Source: an uncultured Odoribacter sp. (GTDB lineage: Bacteria; Bacteroidota; Bacteroidia; Bacteroidales; Marinifilaceae). Taken from it: DNA of 5,277 nt. The notes under the pieces were generated by a model. That model was not told the DNA's origin. It saw nothing but the letters and a program-made list of their open reading frames with translations, and did not search any database. The DNA lies in assembly GCA_905204385.1 (NCBI GenBank), contig CAJKZL010000263.1:1-5277 (forward strand), in the 5' to 3' direction. Below, piece after piece: positions 1-5,277 of the stretch. The position numbers were made by a program, and so were the translations under genes. Position 1 is the stretch's first letter; the number at the start of each line of letters is the position of its first letter.

Positions 1-537
1 GATCTTCACATAATCTTGCAGGAAAGAAAGCGGAATAGACTTCCGGCCACAATCCAGCATAAACCCACGCAAGGCATAATCCGGAAAATCCCGGATATCC
101 CCCTTAGGCAATTGCTGTCCTTCAGCCTGCCCGGCCATCTGCAACAACGTACGCGTTGCCCAGAAAACGCCGATGGGTTCCGGTGCAGCGACACGCACCC
201 GGTCCGTGATCTTTATCGTATAGCCTTCTTTTCCCAGCTTACTGTCCTTCTGCAAACTAAAAACGAAATCTCCTGCCTTAGCCTTTCCGGTCCCCACTTC
301 AGGACGTTTTCCATACATTTGAGCATAATCCTCGGCAAATATCCGGGCAATCCGCAACAGCTCCTCATTTCCGGCGGGACAAACAATCCTCGGTTCATCG
401 GCGGGAACAAAATACCCTTTGCCGGCTTTCCACTCTTTCAGTTCCGGAACGACGAAAGGCTTAGCAACACCATCCGCCCATAACCGGGCTACTGCCAGCA
501 CGCTCAAAATAATAACTAACCCTAGAGATTTCTTCAT
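1..537 (-). CDS. Beta-N-acetylhexosaminidase, GH20 family, N-terminal part (3' end outside window)
   Basis: Seen: reading the minus strand from the ATG at 537-535 gives 179 uninterrupted codons to the window edge, so the gene is cut by the window and not visibly broken. Residues 1-21 (MKKSLGLVIILSVL...) form a Sec-type signal peptide, probably cleaved after the alanine at 21. About residues 28-150 look like the GH20b accessory domain, with the stretch EGYTIKI followed by APEPIGVFWATRTLLQM. Then DFPDYALRGFMLDCGRK (about 150-166) marks the start of the GH20 catalytic barrel, where RGxMLD-x-xRK/H is the usual entry motif. Known: GH20 enzymes remove terminal GlcNAc/GalNAc from glycans by substrate-assisted catalysis. 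The catalytic Asp-Glu pair lies beyond the window, so activity cannot be judged. Inference: a periplasmic or surface enzyme for host or dietary glycans. It is separated from the import operon by a terminator-like hairpin and probably has its own promoter. Confidence 0.88.
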   Translation of the reverse strand, partial: MKKSLGLVIILSVLAVARLWADGVAKPFVVPELKEWKAGKGYFVPADEPRIVCPAGNEELLRIARIFAEDYAQMYGKRPEVGTGKAKAGDFVFSLQKDSKLGKEGYTIKITDRVRVAAPEPIGVFWATRTLLQMAGQAEGQQLPKGDIRDFPDYALRGFMLDCGRKSIPLSFLQDYVKI

Positions 538-574
538 ATTCACAACTATTTATCGATTAATACAAACACATCCG

Positions 575-600
575 GATGAATTTCCCTCCCGAAATTCATC
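575..600. repeat. Perfect 10-bp inverted repeat in the GH20 5' region
   Basis: Seen: arm GATGAATTTC at 575-584 and its exact reverse complement GAAATTCATC at 591-600, separated by six bases. It lies 37 bases before the GH20 start codon and only three bases downstream of the possible -7 element at 604-611. No T-run follows directly on either strand, so it is a poor terminator. Inference: either an operator covering the transcription start or a hairpin at the 5' end of the GH20 mRNA. Confidence 0.7.
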
Positions 601-603
601 TGT

Positions 604-611
604 CAAAAATA
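604..611 (-). promoter_or_regulatory. Possible Bacteroidota -7 promoter element for the GH20 gene
   Basis: Seen: the minus strand reads TATTTTTG here, matching the Bacteroidota -7 consensus TAnnTTTG. No clear TTTG at the expected -33 spacing was found. The element is 66 bases before the GH20 ATG and downstream of the terminator-like hairpin, which is where a promoter for a separate unit would sit. The region is AT-rich, so a chance match is possible. Confidence 0.35.
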
Positions 612-646
612 ACATATTTTCGTAAAAATCGGAATAGTCTCTTTCC

Positions 647-743
647 AAAAATCAGGTCTCCCTTTCGGGCAGCAAGCTGGGGCGATGTATTCCTCCTGGC
701 AGCAAGCTGTCCGGCAATCCTCTGAAAGGAGACGACAACCTGA
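647..743 (-). terminator. Long imperfect hairpin plus T-run after the import operon
   Basis: Seen: on the minus strand, the arm at 743-724 pairs with 666-652 through about 14 base pairs (6 bp, a 6-base bulge, 4 bp, a 1-base bulge, 4 bp). Five Ts follow at once (651-647). The enclosed part holds two copies of CAGCTTGCTG (709-700 and 679-670) that can pair with each other through 8 bp around a TT/TT mismatch. It begins four bases after the stop codon of the TrmO-FmdE gene. Inference: a factor-independent terminator closing the operon. The bulges make it less certain than a simple stem. Confidence 0.55.
668..709. repeat. Two 12-bp direct repeats, 30 bp apart
   Basis: Seen: GGCAGCAAGCTG occurs at 668-679 and again at 698-709, a 30-bp period. 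Each copy contains a near-palindrome (CAGC-AA-GCTG), so the copies can act as direct repeats or as the two arms of a hairpin. They lie inside the long terminator-like structure between the TrmO-FmdE and GH20 genes. A structural role in that hairpin is the simplest reading, but paired protein-binding sites are possible. Confidence 0.6.
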
Positions 744-746
744 AGA

Positions 747-1634
747 TCAGGAAATTTCCTCCATAGTCAGTAATTGTTCAAAATCAAGCTCTAAAGTAGC
801 GAATCCACGCATAGCCGGCGAAAGCGACTCATCGACATGTCGCCTTAAATATTCCCGTCCGGATTCTTTTAAACTGATTTTCCATCCCTTCCCTTCTTTA
901 TTTTTCAGATAAAAGCAACCCTTTTCCGGATTTCCCATGACAAAGCGACGGGTGCCCGGCGTACAGCCCGTGACAAAGAGGGCTCCATCGACCGGACAAT
1001 TTTGCATCTCTACGGTCAGCGTATAATCCCCTACGTCTTCACCGGACGCTAAAATTTGCTGCATCACCCGGGTCGCCCCCAGGACTCCCAGAGCCAATCC
1101 CGGACAGATATGACCGTGAATCTGAGCGGACTTGAGCAACAATTCCCGGGTATCGTTATCCAGAATATTCCGGATGATATCCCCCCGGGGCGTTGCAGCC
1201 CGGACACTGTCGTGTACTTCCCGGTCAGTAAAGGCTGAAGTATCGCAAAACATAATGTCCACGACCGGCGAACCGGCCAACGCCTCCGCACCCGCCACCT
1301 TCAGCGTATTCCCCGAACGGCCGATAAGCTTCACCGTCGTGCCGCCCAAATGATTGGGCCGCCGGGGCGACCGGGAGGCAAACACTCCGGCAGTCTCACC
1401 CGTACGAAGGCGGGTAAGCAATTCCGTACGTTCCTCCAGATGAAAAGCAAAAACCAAATCGAGGAAACCGCTTCGCTCAATATCCTGCAAGCCCTCGGCA
1501 TATTCAGGTAAAATTTCAATTTCAGAAATTTCTTTCTTGATAAATTCCGGAGCCTGACTTTCCGTGCAGGCATTACGGACATAACCGATAGGTTCTAAAA
1601 CAATCATAAAAAGTAAAGTTAATAGAGTTTTCAT
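747..1634 (-). CDS. TrmO/TsaA-like domain fused to FmdE-like domain
   Basis: Seen: 295 residues in two parts. About residues 10-135 resemble the TrmO/TsaA (UPF0066) fold, with EPIGYVRN near the start, GVFASRSPRRPN at 83-94 and a PVVDIMF segment at 123-129. About residues 165-260 resemble FmdE, with HGHICPG (173-179), NCPVDG (212-217) and TGCTPG (222-227), whose His and Cys residues could bind a metal. I see no C-terminal zinc-ribbon. Known: TrmO uses S-adenosylmethionine to methylate t6A37 of tRNA. FmdE is named after a formylmethanofuran dehydrogenase gene but also occurs as stand-alone proteins of unknown role. The usual TrmO DIKPY motif reads DIMFC here, so tRNA methylation is doubtful. 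Start: the ATG at 1634 adds a hydrophobic stretch (MKTLLTLLF), while the ATG at 1607 fits TrmO proteins better, which begin a few residues before the PIG motif. Neither has a good Shine-Dalgarno site. It is the last gene of the import operon, 22 bases after the ATPase stop. Inference: a cytoplasmic partner that handles the imported ligand. Confidence 0.82.
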   Translation of the reverse strand: MKTLLTLLFMIVLEPIGYVRNACTESQAPEFIKKEISEIEILPEYAEGLQDIERSGFLDLVFAFHLEERTELLTRLRTGETAGVFASRSPRRPNHLGGTTVKLIGRSGNTLKVAGAEALAGSPVVDIMFCDTSAFTDREVHDSVRAATPRGDIIRNILDNDTRELLLKSAQIHGHICPGLALGVLGATRVMQQILASGEDVGDYTLTVEMQNCPVDGALFVTGCTPGTRRFVMGNPEKGCFYLKNKEGKGWKISLKESGREYLRRHVDESLSPAMRGFATLELDFEQLLTMEEIS

Positions 1635-1656
1635 TGCTATGTTTATTCAAATTTTC

Positions 1657-2424
1657 TCATTGAGGGATCACACAAATACAATCTTTATGGCGTAGAACGT
1701 CTACCTCTATATCATAAAGACTCCCGATATTTTCAGGAGTATAGACGGTCTGCATGCCCGAAGCAAAAACTTCTCCCTGTTTCAGCATCAATGCTTTATT
1801 GCAAAACCGCGCAGCCATATTGATATCATGTATGGTGATGATAACGGTCATTCCTTCGGAAGCCAGTTGTTGCAGCAGCCTCATCACTTTCATCTGATGG
1901 CTGATGTCCAGATTGGCAATGGGCTCATCCAACAAAAGAATGGAAGGTTCTTGTGCCAAAGCTCTGGCAATAAACACCCGCTGTTGCTGGCCTCCGCTAA
2001 GCGTATTCACAGCACGCATAGCGATCTCTTCAAGCTCCAGCCGCTTCAGCAAACGGGCTACGCTATTCATGTCCTCTGCCGACGGCCGGCTATGAATGTA
2101 AGGCTTACGCCCCAGCAACACCGCGTCGAAAACCGTAATTCCCTGAATCGCCTCTTCTGCTTGCGGAACATAGGCTAACGTCCGCGACAACCTGCCTGCC
2201 GGAATGGCGTTCAATGCCTCGCCTTCGAGCTCGATCGCTCCCTCTTTTATCTTCAATATCCGGGTAAGACATTTCAATAAAGTACTTTTCCCAGACCCAT
2301 TTTGCCCGATGATGGCGATCATATCCCCTTTCTCAGCTTCGAAAGAAATGTGCTTCAAAGCCTTGAATCCCGCATAATTGAAAGAAATATCCCTTACATC
2401 CAGTTTCATACCGTCATTCTTCAT
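1657..2424 (-). CDS. ABC transporter ATPase of a FecCD/BtuCD-type importer
   Basis: Seen: 255 residues with a complete nucleotide-binding domain: Walker A GQNGSGKST (40-48), Q-loop glutamine at 88 in YVPQ, signature LSGGQQQR (142-149), Walker B LLLDEP (163-168), D-loop ANLD, and the switch histidine at 199 in TIHD. This matches the FecE/BtuD/FhuC type, and the length is usual for that family. Role: it hydrolyses ATP on the cytoplasmic face to drive import through the permease encoded just upstream (25-base gap). Start: the ATG at 2424 gives MKNDGMKLDV. The next ATG at 2409 would give MKLDV, closer to a typical start of this family, so the first five residues are uncertain. The substrate cannot be told from an ATPase. 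Confidence 0.95.
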   Translation of the reverse strand: MKNDGMKLDVRDISFNYAGFKALKHISFEAEKGDMIAIIGQNGSGKSTLLKCLTRILKIKEGAIELEGEALNAIPAGRLSRTLAYVPQAEEAIQGITVFDAVLLGRKPYIHSRPSAEDMNSVARLLKRLELEEIAMRAVNTLSGGQQQRVFIARALAQEPSILLLDEPIANLDISHQMKVMRLLQQLASEGMTVIITIHDINMAARFCNKALMLKQGEVFASGMQTVYTPENIGSLYDIEVDVLRHKDCICVIPQ

Positions 2425-2449
2425 AAATTATTTCCGCCCTATATTCCCA

Positions 2450-3526
2450 TCACCCCGGCCTTTTACGGGTCAACAGAAAAAGAAACAAAGGCACTCCCAA
2501 AAAAGAAGTCAGAATACCGACAGGCAAAATAATGGGAGACAGAATAGTCCTGGCCACCGTGTCGCAAAGCAAAAGAAACATCCCCCCGAACACTGCCGAC
2601 CCGGGAATCAGAAATTCCTCGTTATCCCCGATACATTTGCGCACAATATGGGGAACCACCAACCCCACAAAGGCGATCACCCCGAAAAAAGAAACGGCGA
2701 CAGCCGTACAAAGCGAGGTAACGATCATCCCCATCACCCGCGTCCTTTGGGGATATACCCCCATGCTTTGCGCATAATCGTCCCCCGAAGCTAAAACTTT
2801 GTAATCCCAACGTTTCAGATAAAAATAAACCGAAGCAGGAAACAGGACCACCGTCATAAAAATCAATTTAGGCCAGTCACTCCTTCCCAAATCACCGAAA
2901 TTCCAGAAAACAATGGAAGCCAGCTGCACATTATTGGCCAAATATTGCATCACAGCAATGCCTGCACCGAAAAGAGAGTTGATAATCACCCCCGACAAAA
3001 TAATGGTTTCTACAGAGGCCTGCTTCACTTTTATCAACAGCAGGATAATCCCCAATCCCAATAGGCTGCCCAGAAAAGCCGATATCGTCACCACATAGGG
3101 ATTGGTCATCATGAACAGATCGGACGAACGGGCGATGGCAGCGCCGGCCCCCAGGAAAACAATTCCGAACGAGGCCCCGAAAGCCGCAGCGTTGGATATG
3201 CCCAAAGTGTAGGGAGAAGCCAACGGATTACGCAACAATATCTGCATGACAGCCCCCGAAAGCGAAAGGATCACTCCTGTAACGATCGCCGCCAATATCC
3301 GGGGCAACCGGATATTCAGTATAATCTGACGATTCATTTCGATCCCCTCTCCCTGCAACAAACGGACCATCTCCTGCCAGCCAATCCGATGCGAACCGGC
3401 AATCAACGCCACACAACCGATGCAAACCAACAAAAATACCATCGTCCAGATGAACATCCGGTTGCGGATCCGGTATTTCTGATAAGCAGCAACCACTTCA
3501 TCGACTCTCATTCCTTCATTCTTCAT
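2450..3526 (-). CDS. FecCD/BtuC-family ABC transporter permease
   Basis: Seen: 358 hydrophobic residues with repeated membrane segments from about residue 25 to the C-terminus. Family signatures are NIRLPRILAA (71-80), RNPLASPYTLGIS (99-111), GVIAFVGLVVPHIVR (282-296) and PVGILTSFLGVPLF (335-348). Known: this family forms homodimers of about ten helices per subunit (BtuC, FhuB, HmuU, MolB) in the inner membrane and takes ligand from a class III binding protein. Neighbours: its first ATG (3526) lies inside the binding-protein gene, an 11-base overlap, which suggests coupled translation. A second in-frame ATG at 3511 lies directly after GAAGGA and would leave a four-base gap instead. All signature blocks are intact. 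Length is slightly above the usual 320-350 because of a polar N-terminal tail. Confidence 0.95.
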   Translation of the reverse strand: MKNEGMRVDEVVAAYQKYRIRNRMFIWTMVFLLVCIGCVALIAGSHRIGWQEMVRLLQGEGIEMNRQIILNIRLPRILAAIVTGVILSLSGAVMQILLRNPLASPYTLGISNAAAFGASFGIVFLGAGAAIARSSDLFMMTNPYVVTISAFLGSLLGLGIILLLIKVKQASVETIILSGVIINSLFGAGIAVMQYLANNVQLASIVFWNFGDLGRSDWPKLIFMTVVLFPASVYFYLKRWDYKVLASGDDYAQSMGVYPQRTRVMGMIVTSLCTAVAVSFFGVIAFVGLVVPHIVRKCIGDNEEFLIPGSAVFGGMFLLLCDTVARTILSPIILPVGILTSFLGVPLFLFLLTRKRPG

Positions 3527-4604
3527 GTCCCAGAGTGGTTTCCGCTATATTCCGGTATTCTCCCCAACAATCCTCCAGATCGGAGGCAATCGGAGCATCC
3601 ACAAAACGAGTCATAATCTCATTCGTTTTATCTTTCATCGAAACGTCCCCGAATTTCCCCGGGAAAAGGACCTTTCCGGCATACCAGGCATTGACCAGCA
3701 TAACCTCGAAATTAGAATGATGATTATTGTAAGGCCACAAGGCATAAATCTGTTTGTCGCGGTAAGCTTTCAACAACCGGTTCAGCCCTTTGCGTGTCCG
3801 GAAATCTTCATAAACCAGCGGCCAGCCGCCCATATCCACAAAGATCGCATCTGGATTCCAGTCCATCAGCTGTTCCCAGTCGATATAGGTCCCCGTAATG
3901 GGAGAAACATAAGCGGAATCCAACTCTGAAGCGACATTATTCAGCCCCAGAAAATCGAAGGCAGCATAATAAGGATCTGTAGAGGTAATTCCCTTCTGTC
4001 CTTTATAAGAAATCCCACCGACATACACCGTCCGGGATTTATCTTCCCCTTCGGTCCGGCTCCGGAGTTCTGTAATCTGACCGTCTATATAGGCAACCAG
4101 CGAATCCACCCGTCCCTTCGTATGCAGCACTTCCCCAATTTGCTCCATAGACCGATAAAAAATAGGGCGGTTACGGCCGATATCTCCATATTCCACGGTA
4201 AATACCGGTACGCCGGTACGTTTCTGCAATTCGTCCGCATCGCCGGCAGTCGTAGAGGACATGAAAATCACATCCGGACGGTCCGTCATGATCAATTCGG
4301 GATCGCCCCCCATCCCGGGCCCGATGATAGGCCGGCGGCCTAGATCAGGATGGGCAAAAATATGGGTAAACTCATTTGCCCGGGTTTCCTGTTCTTCCAC
4401 CCCGCAGATAAAGGGAGCGCCTCCGGCATAAGTCACCAGCCGGATGGCTGACGAACGGATACAAACCACCCGCCCGATCGTATCCGGAAGCGACACCCGA
4501 CGCCCCAAGGCATCCGTCACCACCCGGCCGGGAGATGCCGGTTTCGCACGTCCCCCACAAGCATAGAAACAGCAAACCACAAGAAGAAAATAGATGTATT
4601 TCAT
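3516..4604 (-). CDS. Lipoprotein substrate-binding protein (Peripla_BP_2, BtuF/FecB/MolA class)
   Basis: Seen: 362 residues. The N-terminus is a lipoprotein signal with lipobox FYAC, acylated cysteine at 16. No acidic residues follow the cysteine, so the surface-export signal of Bacteroidota seems absent and a periplasmic location is likely. The mature part starts with TDALGRRVSLP (30-40), typical of the first lobe. RPDVIFMSS (109-117) and NPDAIFVDMGG (250-260) are the paired strand ends of the two lobes. GITSTDPYYAAFDFLG (205-220) and WPYNNHHSN (290-298) precede a helix with AGKVLFP (309-315), a pattern I associate with FecB-like proteins of anaerobes and archaea. Known: class III binding proteins deliver siderophores, haem, cobalamin or, for MolA, molybdate/tungstate. 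The ligand here is not known. Neighbours: it follows the receptor gene after 216 bases and overlaps the permease gene by 11 bases. The ATG at 4604 is chosen because it opens the signal peptide. Confidence 0.92.
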   Translation of the reverse strand: MKYIYFLLVVCCFYACGGRAKPASPGRVVTDALGRRVSLPDTIGRVVCIRSSAIRLVTYAGGAPFICGVEEQETRANEFTHIFAHPDLGRRPIIGPGMGGDPELIMTDRPDVIFMSSTTAGDADELQKRTGVPVFTVEYGDIGRNRPIFYRSMEQIGEVLHTKGRVDSLVAYIDGQITELRSRTEGEDKSRTVYVGGISYKGQKGITSTDPYYAAFDFLGLNNVASELDSAYVSPITGTYIDWEQLMDWNPDAIFVDMGGWPLVYEDFRTRKGLNRLLKAYRDKQIYALWPYNNHHSNFEVMLVNAWYAGKVLFPGKFGDVSMKDKTNEIMTRFVDAPIASDLEDCWGEYRNIAETTLGHEE

Positions 4605-4631
4605 AAGATTATCATTTATTTTTAGCGGCCC

Positions 4632-4651
4632 TATGGAATTTCCTTTCCATA
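4632..4651. repeat. 7-bp inverted repeat upstream of the binding-protein gene
   Basis: Seen: TATGGAA (4632-4638) and TTCCATA (4645-4651) are exact reverse complements around a six-base loop. It is 27 bases before the ATG of the binding-protein gene. Inference: a small mRNA hairpin near the translation start or a protein-binding site. At this length chance cannot be ruled out. Confidence 0.45.
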
Positions 4652-4686
4652 ATCACCTGCTTAAACGTTTTTCAAACATGGATATT

Positions 4687-4811
4687 CATCCTTTCACCGG
4701 ACCTATAAAACAACAATGAGGCTTGCAGTCGAAGCAATAAGTTAAAAACTCCTTTACTATGCATTTACTCTCTCTTTTAGCTCTACTCCGGTCCGAAAGA
4801 CCTCATTGTTG
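4687..4811 (-). promoter_or_regulatory. Structured non-coding spacer with two crossing helices; possible terminator or leader RNA
   Basis: Seen on the minus strand: segment A CAACAATGAGG (4811-4801) is perfectly complementary to A' CCTCATTGTTG (4721-4711), and A' is followed by TTTT. Segment B (4799-4787, CTTTCGGACCGGA) pairs with B' (4701-4691, TCCGGTGAAAG) through 11 bp with a two-base bulge. The order is A-B-A'-B', so the helices cross, as in a pseudoknot or a pair of alternative folds. A starts nine bases after the receptor stop codon. I found no cobalamin-riboswitch B12 box. Inference: A/A' may be a terminator for the receptor gene. The whole could instead be a leader that tunes expression of the ABC genes relative to the receptor. 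Confidence 0.4.
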
Positions 4812-4820
4812 CTTCATTTA

Positions 4821-5277
4821 TTACCGGTTGAGATTCACTGCCAATTTAACATTCGCCAGCCGGCCTGCCGAAACGTATTCTCTGGTATTCATATGACGGT
4901 TGTCGAACACATTTATGATCTCCGCGCCGATGTACAAGCGGCGACGGAAAAGCCATTTCGAAACCTGAGCGTCCCAGACGGTGAATCCGGCTATCGAAGC
5001 GGTATTGTCCTCCGTCGTATATTGTTTGGATTTGTAGCGTCCCCTTACCATAACGTCCAATACCCCTCCCGTCCATAAAATATACCCCTTCACCTGATTT
5101 TTAGGGGCGTAGGTCAATACCTTATCGTTAAGTTCCGGCTTCTCCGCAAAATCCTCGATCCGGGGATCGTTATAGGAATAGTTCAGGTTGATCTTCAAAC
5201 CGCGGCAAGGCATATAATCGATATCCGCTTCAAGTCCTTTCATATCCACATGCGACACATTTTCCCGGCGGAAAATA
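4821..5277 (-). CDS. TonB-dependent outer-membrane receptor, C-terminal part (5' end outside window)
   Basis: Seen: the frame is open from the right edge to the TAA at 4823-4821, giving 151 residues. The GTG at 5258 is internal, not a start. The residues show alternating beta-barrel strands: VDMKGLEADIDYMPC, then LKINLNYSYNDPRI, VKGYILWTG and VWDAQVSKWLF, and near the end INVFDNRHMNTREYVSAGR. The last matches the N-x-F-D ... (P)GR signature that closes TonB-dependent barrels such as BtuB and FecA. The protein ends in LAVNLNR, not the usual terminal aromatic residue. Role: energised uptake of a ligand across the outer membrane with TonB-ExbBD. Placement upstream of the binding protein and ABC genes on the same strand suggests it is the outer-membrane step of the same route. 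The plug and TonB box are not visible, so the substrate cannot be inferred from it. Confidence 0.9.
   Translation of the reverse strand, partial: IFRRENVSHVDMKGLEADIDYMPCRGLKINLNYSYNDPRIEDFAEKPELNDKVLTYAPKNQVKGYILWTGGVLDVMVRGRYKSKQYTTEDNTASIAGFTVWDAQVSKWLFRRRLYIGAEIINVFDNRHMNTREYVSAGRLANVKLAVNLNR

Noticed and set aside
16..483. 155-codon open frame on the plus strand
   Set aside because: It lies opposite the GH20 gene, which has a signal peptide and recognisable GH20 motifs. The plus-strand product is low-complexity, Pro/Arg-rich and matches no family I know.
685..912. 75-codon open frame on the plus strand reaching into the spacer at 685-746
   Set aside because: Most of it is opposite the end of the TrmO-FmdE gene, and the spacer part is the hairpin with direct repeats.
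2378..2794. 138-codon open frame on the plus strand
   Set aside because: Antisense to the permease and the start of the ATPase gene. The product is rich in His, Pro, Lys and Arg, as expected for the complement of a membrane-protein gene.
3525..3929. 134-codon open frame on the plus strand
   Set aside because: Antisense to the binding-protein gene, whose lipobox and domain signatures are clear. No family resemblance.
4673..4680. CATGTTTG as a -7 promoter element for the binding-protein gene
   Set aside because: It differs from TAnnTTTG at the first base and has no TTTG at the right distance upstream, so I did not list it.
4605..4820. Cobalamin riboswitch in the spacer
   Set aside because: A GGTGAAAGGA segment recalls one of its boxes, but the conserved CTGCCCGCAACTG-type core and the B12 box are not present.
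4806..5078. 90-codon open frame on the plus strand
   Set aside because: Antisense to the receptor C-terminus, which shows the TonB-dependent barrel signature.
1..5277. CRISPR array, tRNA or rRNA gene, insertion sequence
   Set aside because: No regularly spaced repeats, no tRNA-like cloverleaf or rRNA sequence, and no transposase frame or terminal inverted repeats with target duplications were seen.

Overview
The window looks like chromosomal DNA of an anaerobic, gut-type member of the Bacteroidota. The reasons are a TonB-dependent receptor placed directly upstream of a binding-protein-dependent importer, a secreted GH20 hexosaminidase of the Bacteroidota type, AT-rich start regions with weak Shine-Dalgarno sequences, and a possible Bacteroidota -7 promoter element (TAnnTTTG). 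I cannot name a genus. All genes read on the minus strand, so transcription runs from the right end to the left end.

Right to left: (1) 4821-5277 is the C-terminal end of a TonB-dependent outer-membrane receptor that starts outside the window. (2) 4605-4820 is a 216-base spacer with no convincing gene but with two long complementary segment pairs that cross each other. (3) 3516-4604 is a lipoprotein substrate-binding protein of the BtuF/FecB/MolA class. (4) 2450-3526 is a FecCD/BtuC-type permease that overlaps it. (5) 1657-2424 is its ATPase. (6) 747-1634 is a fusion of a TrmO/TsaA-like domain with an FmdE-like domain. (7) 538-746 is a spacer with a long imperfect hairpin ending in a T-run, a possible promoter and a perfect 10-bp inverted repeat. 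(8) 1-537 is the N-terminal part of a beta-N-acetylhexosaminidase that runs off the left edge.

Genes 1 and 3-6 make a coherent uptake route. The receptor takes a scarce ligand across the outer membrane, the lipoprotein captures it in the periplasm, and the permease and ATPase move it into the cytoplasm. The last gene encodes a cytoplasmic two-domain protein of unknown role. The ligand cannot be read from the sequence. FecCD-type importers are known for cobalamin, ferric siderophores, haem and, in Haemophilus influenzae MolBCA, molybdate/tungstate. The most noteworthy points are the TrmO-FmdE fusion at the end of a metal- or cofactor-type import operon, and the structured spacer between the receptor and binding-protein genes. 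The GH20 gene is probably a separate transcription unit.
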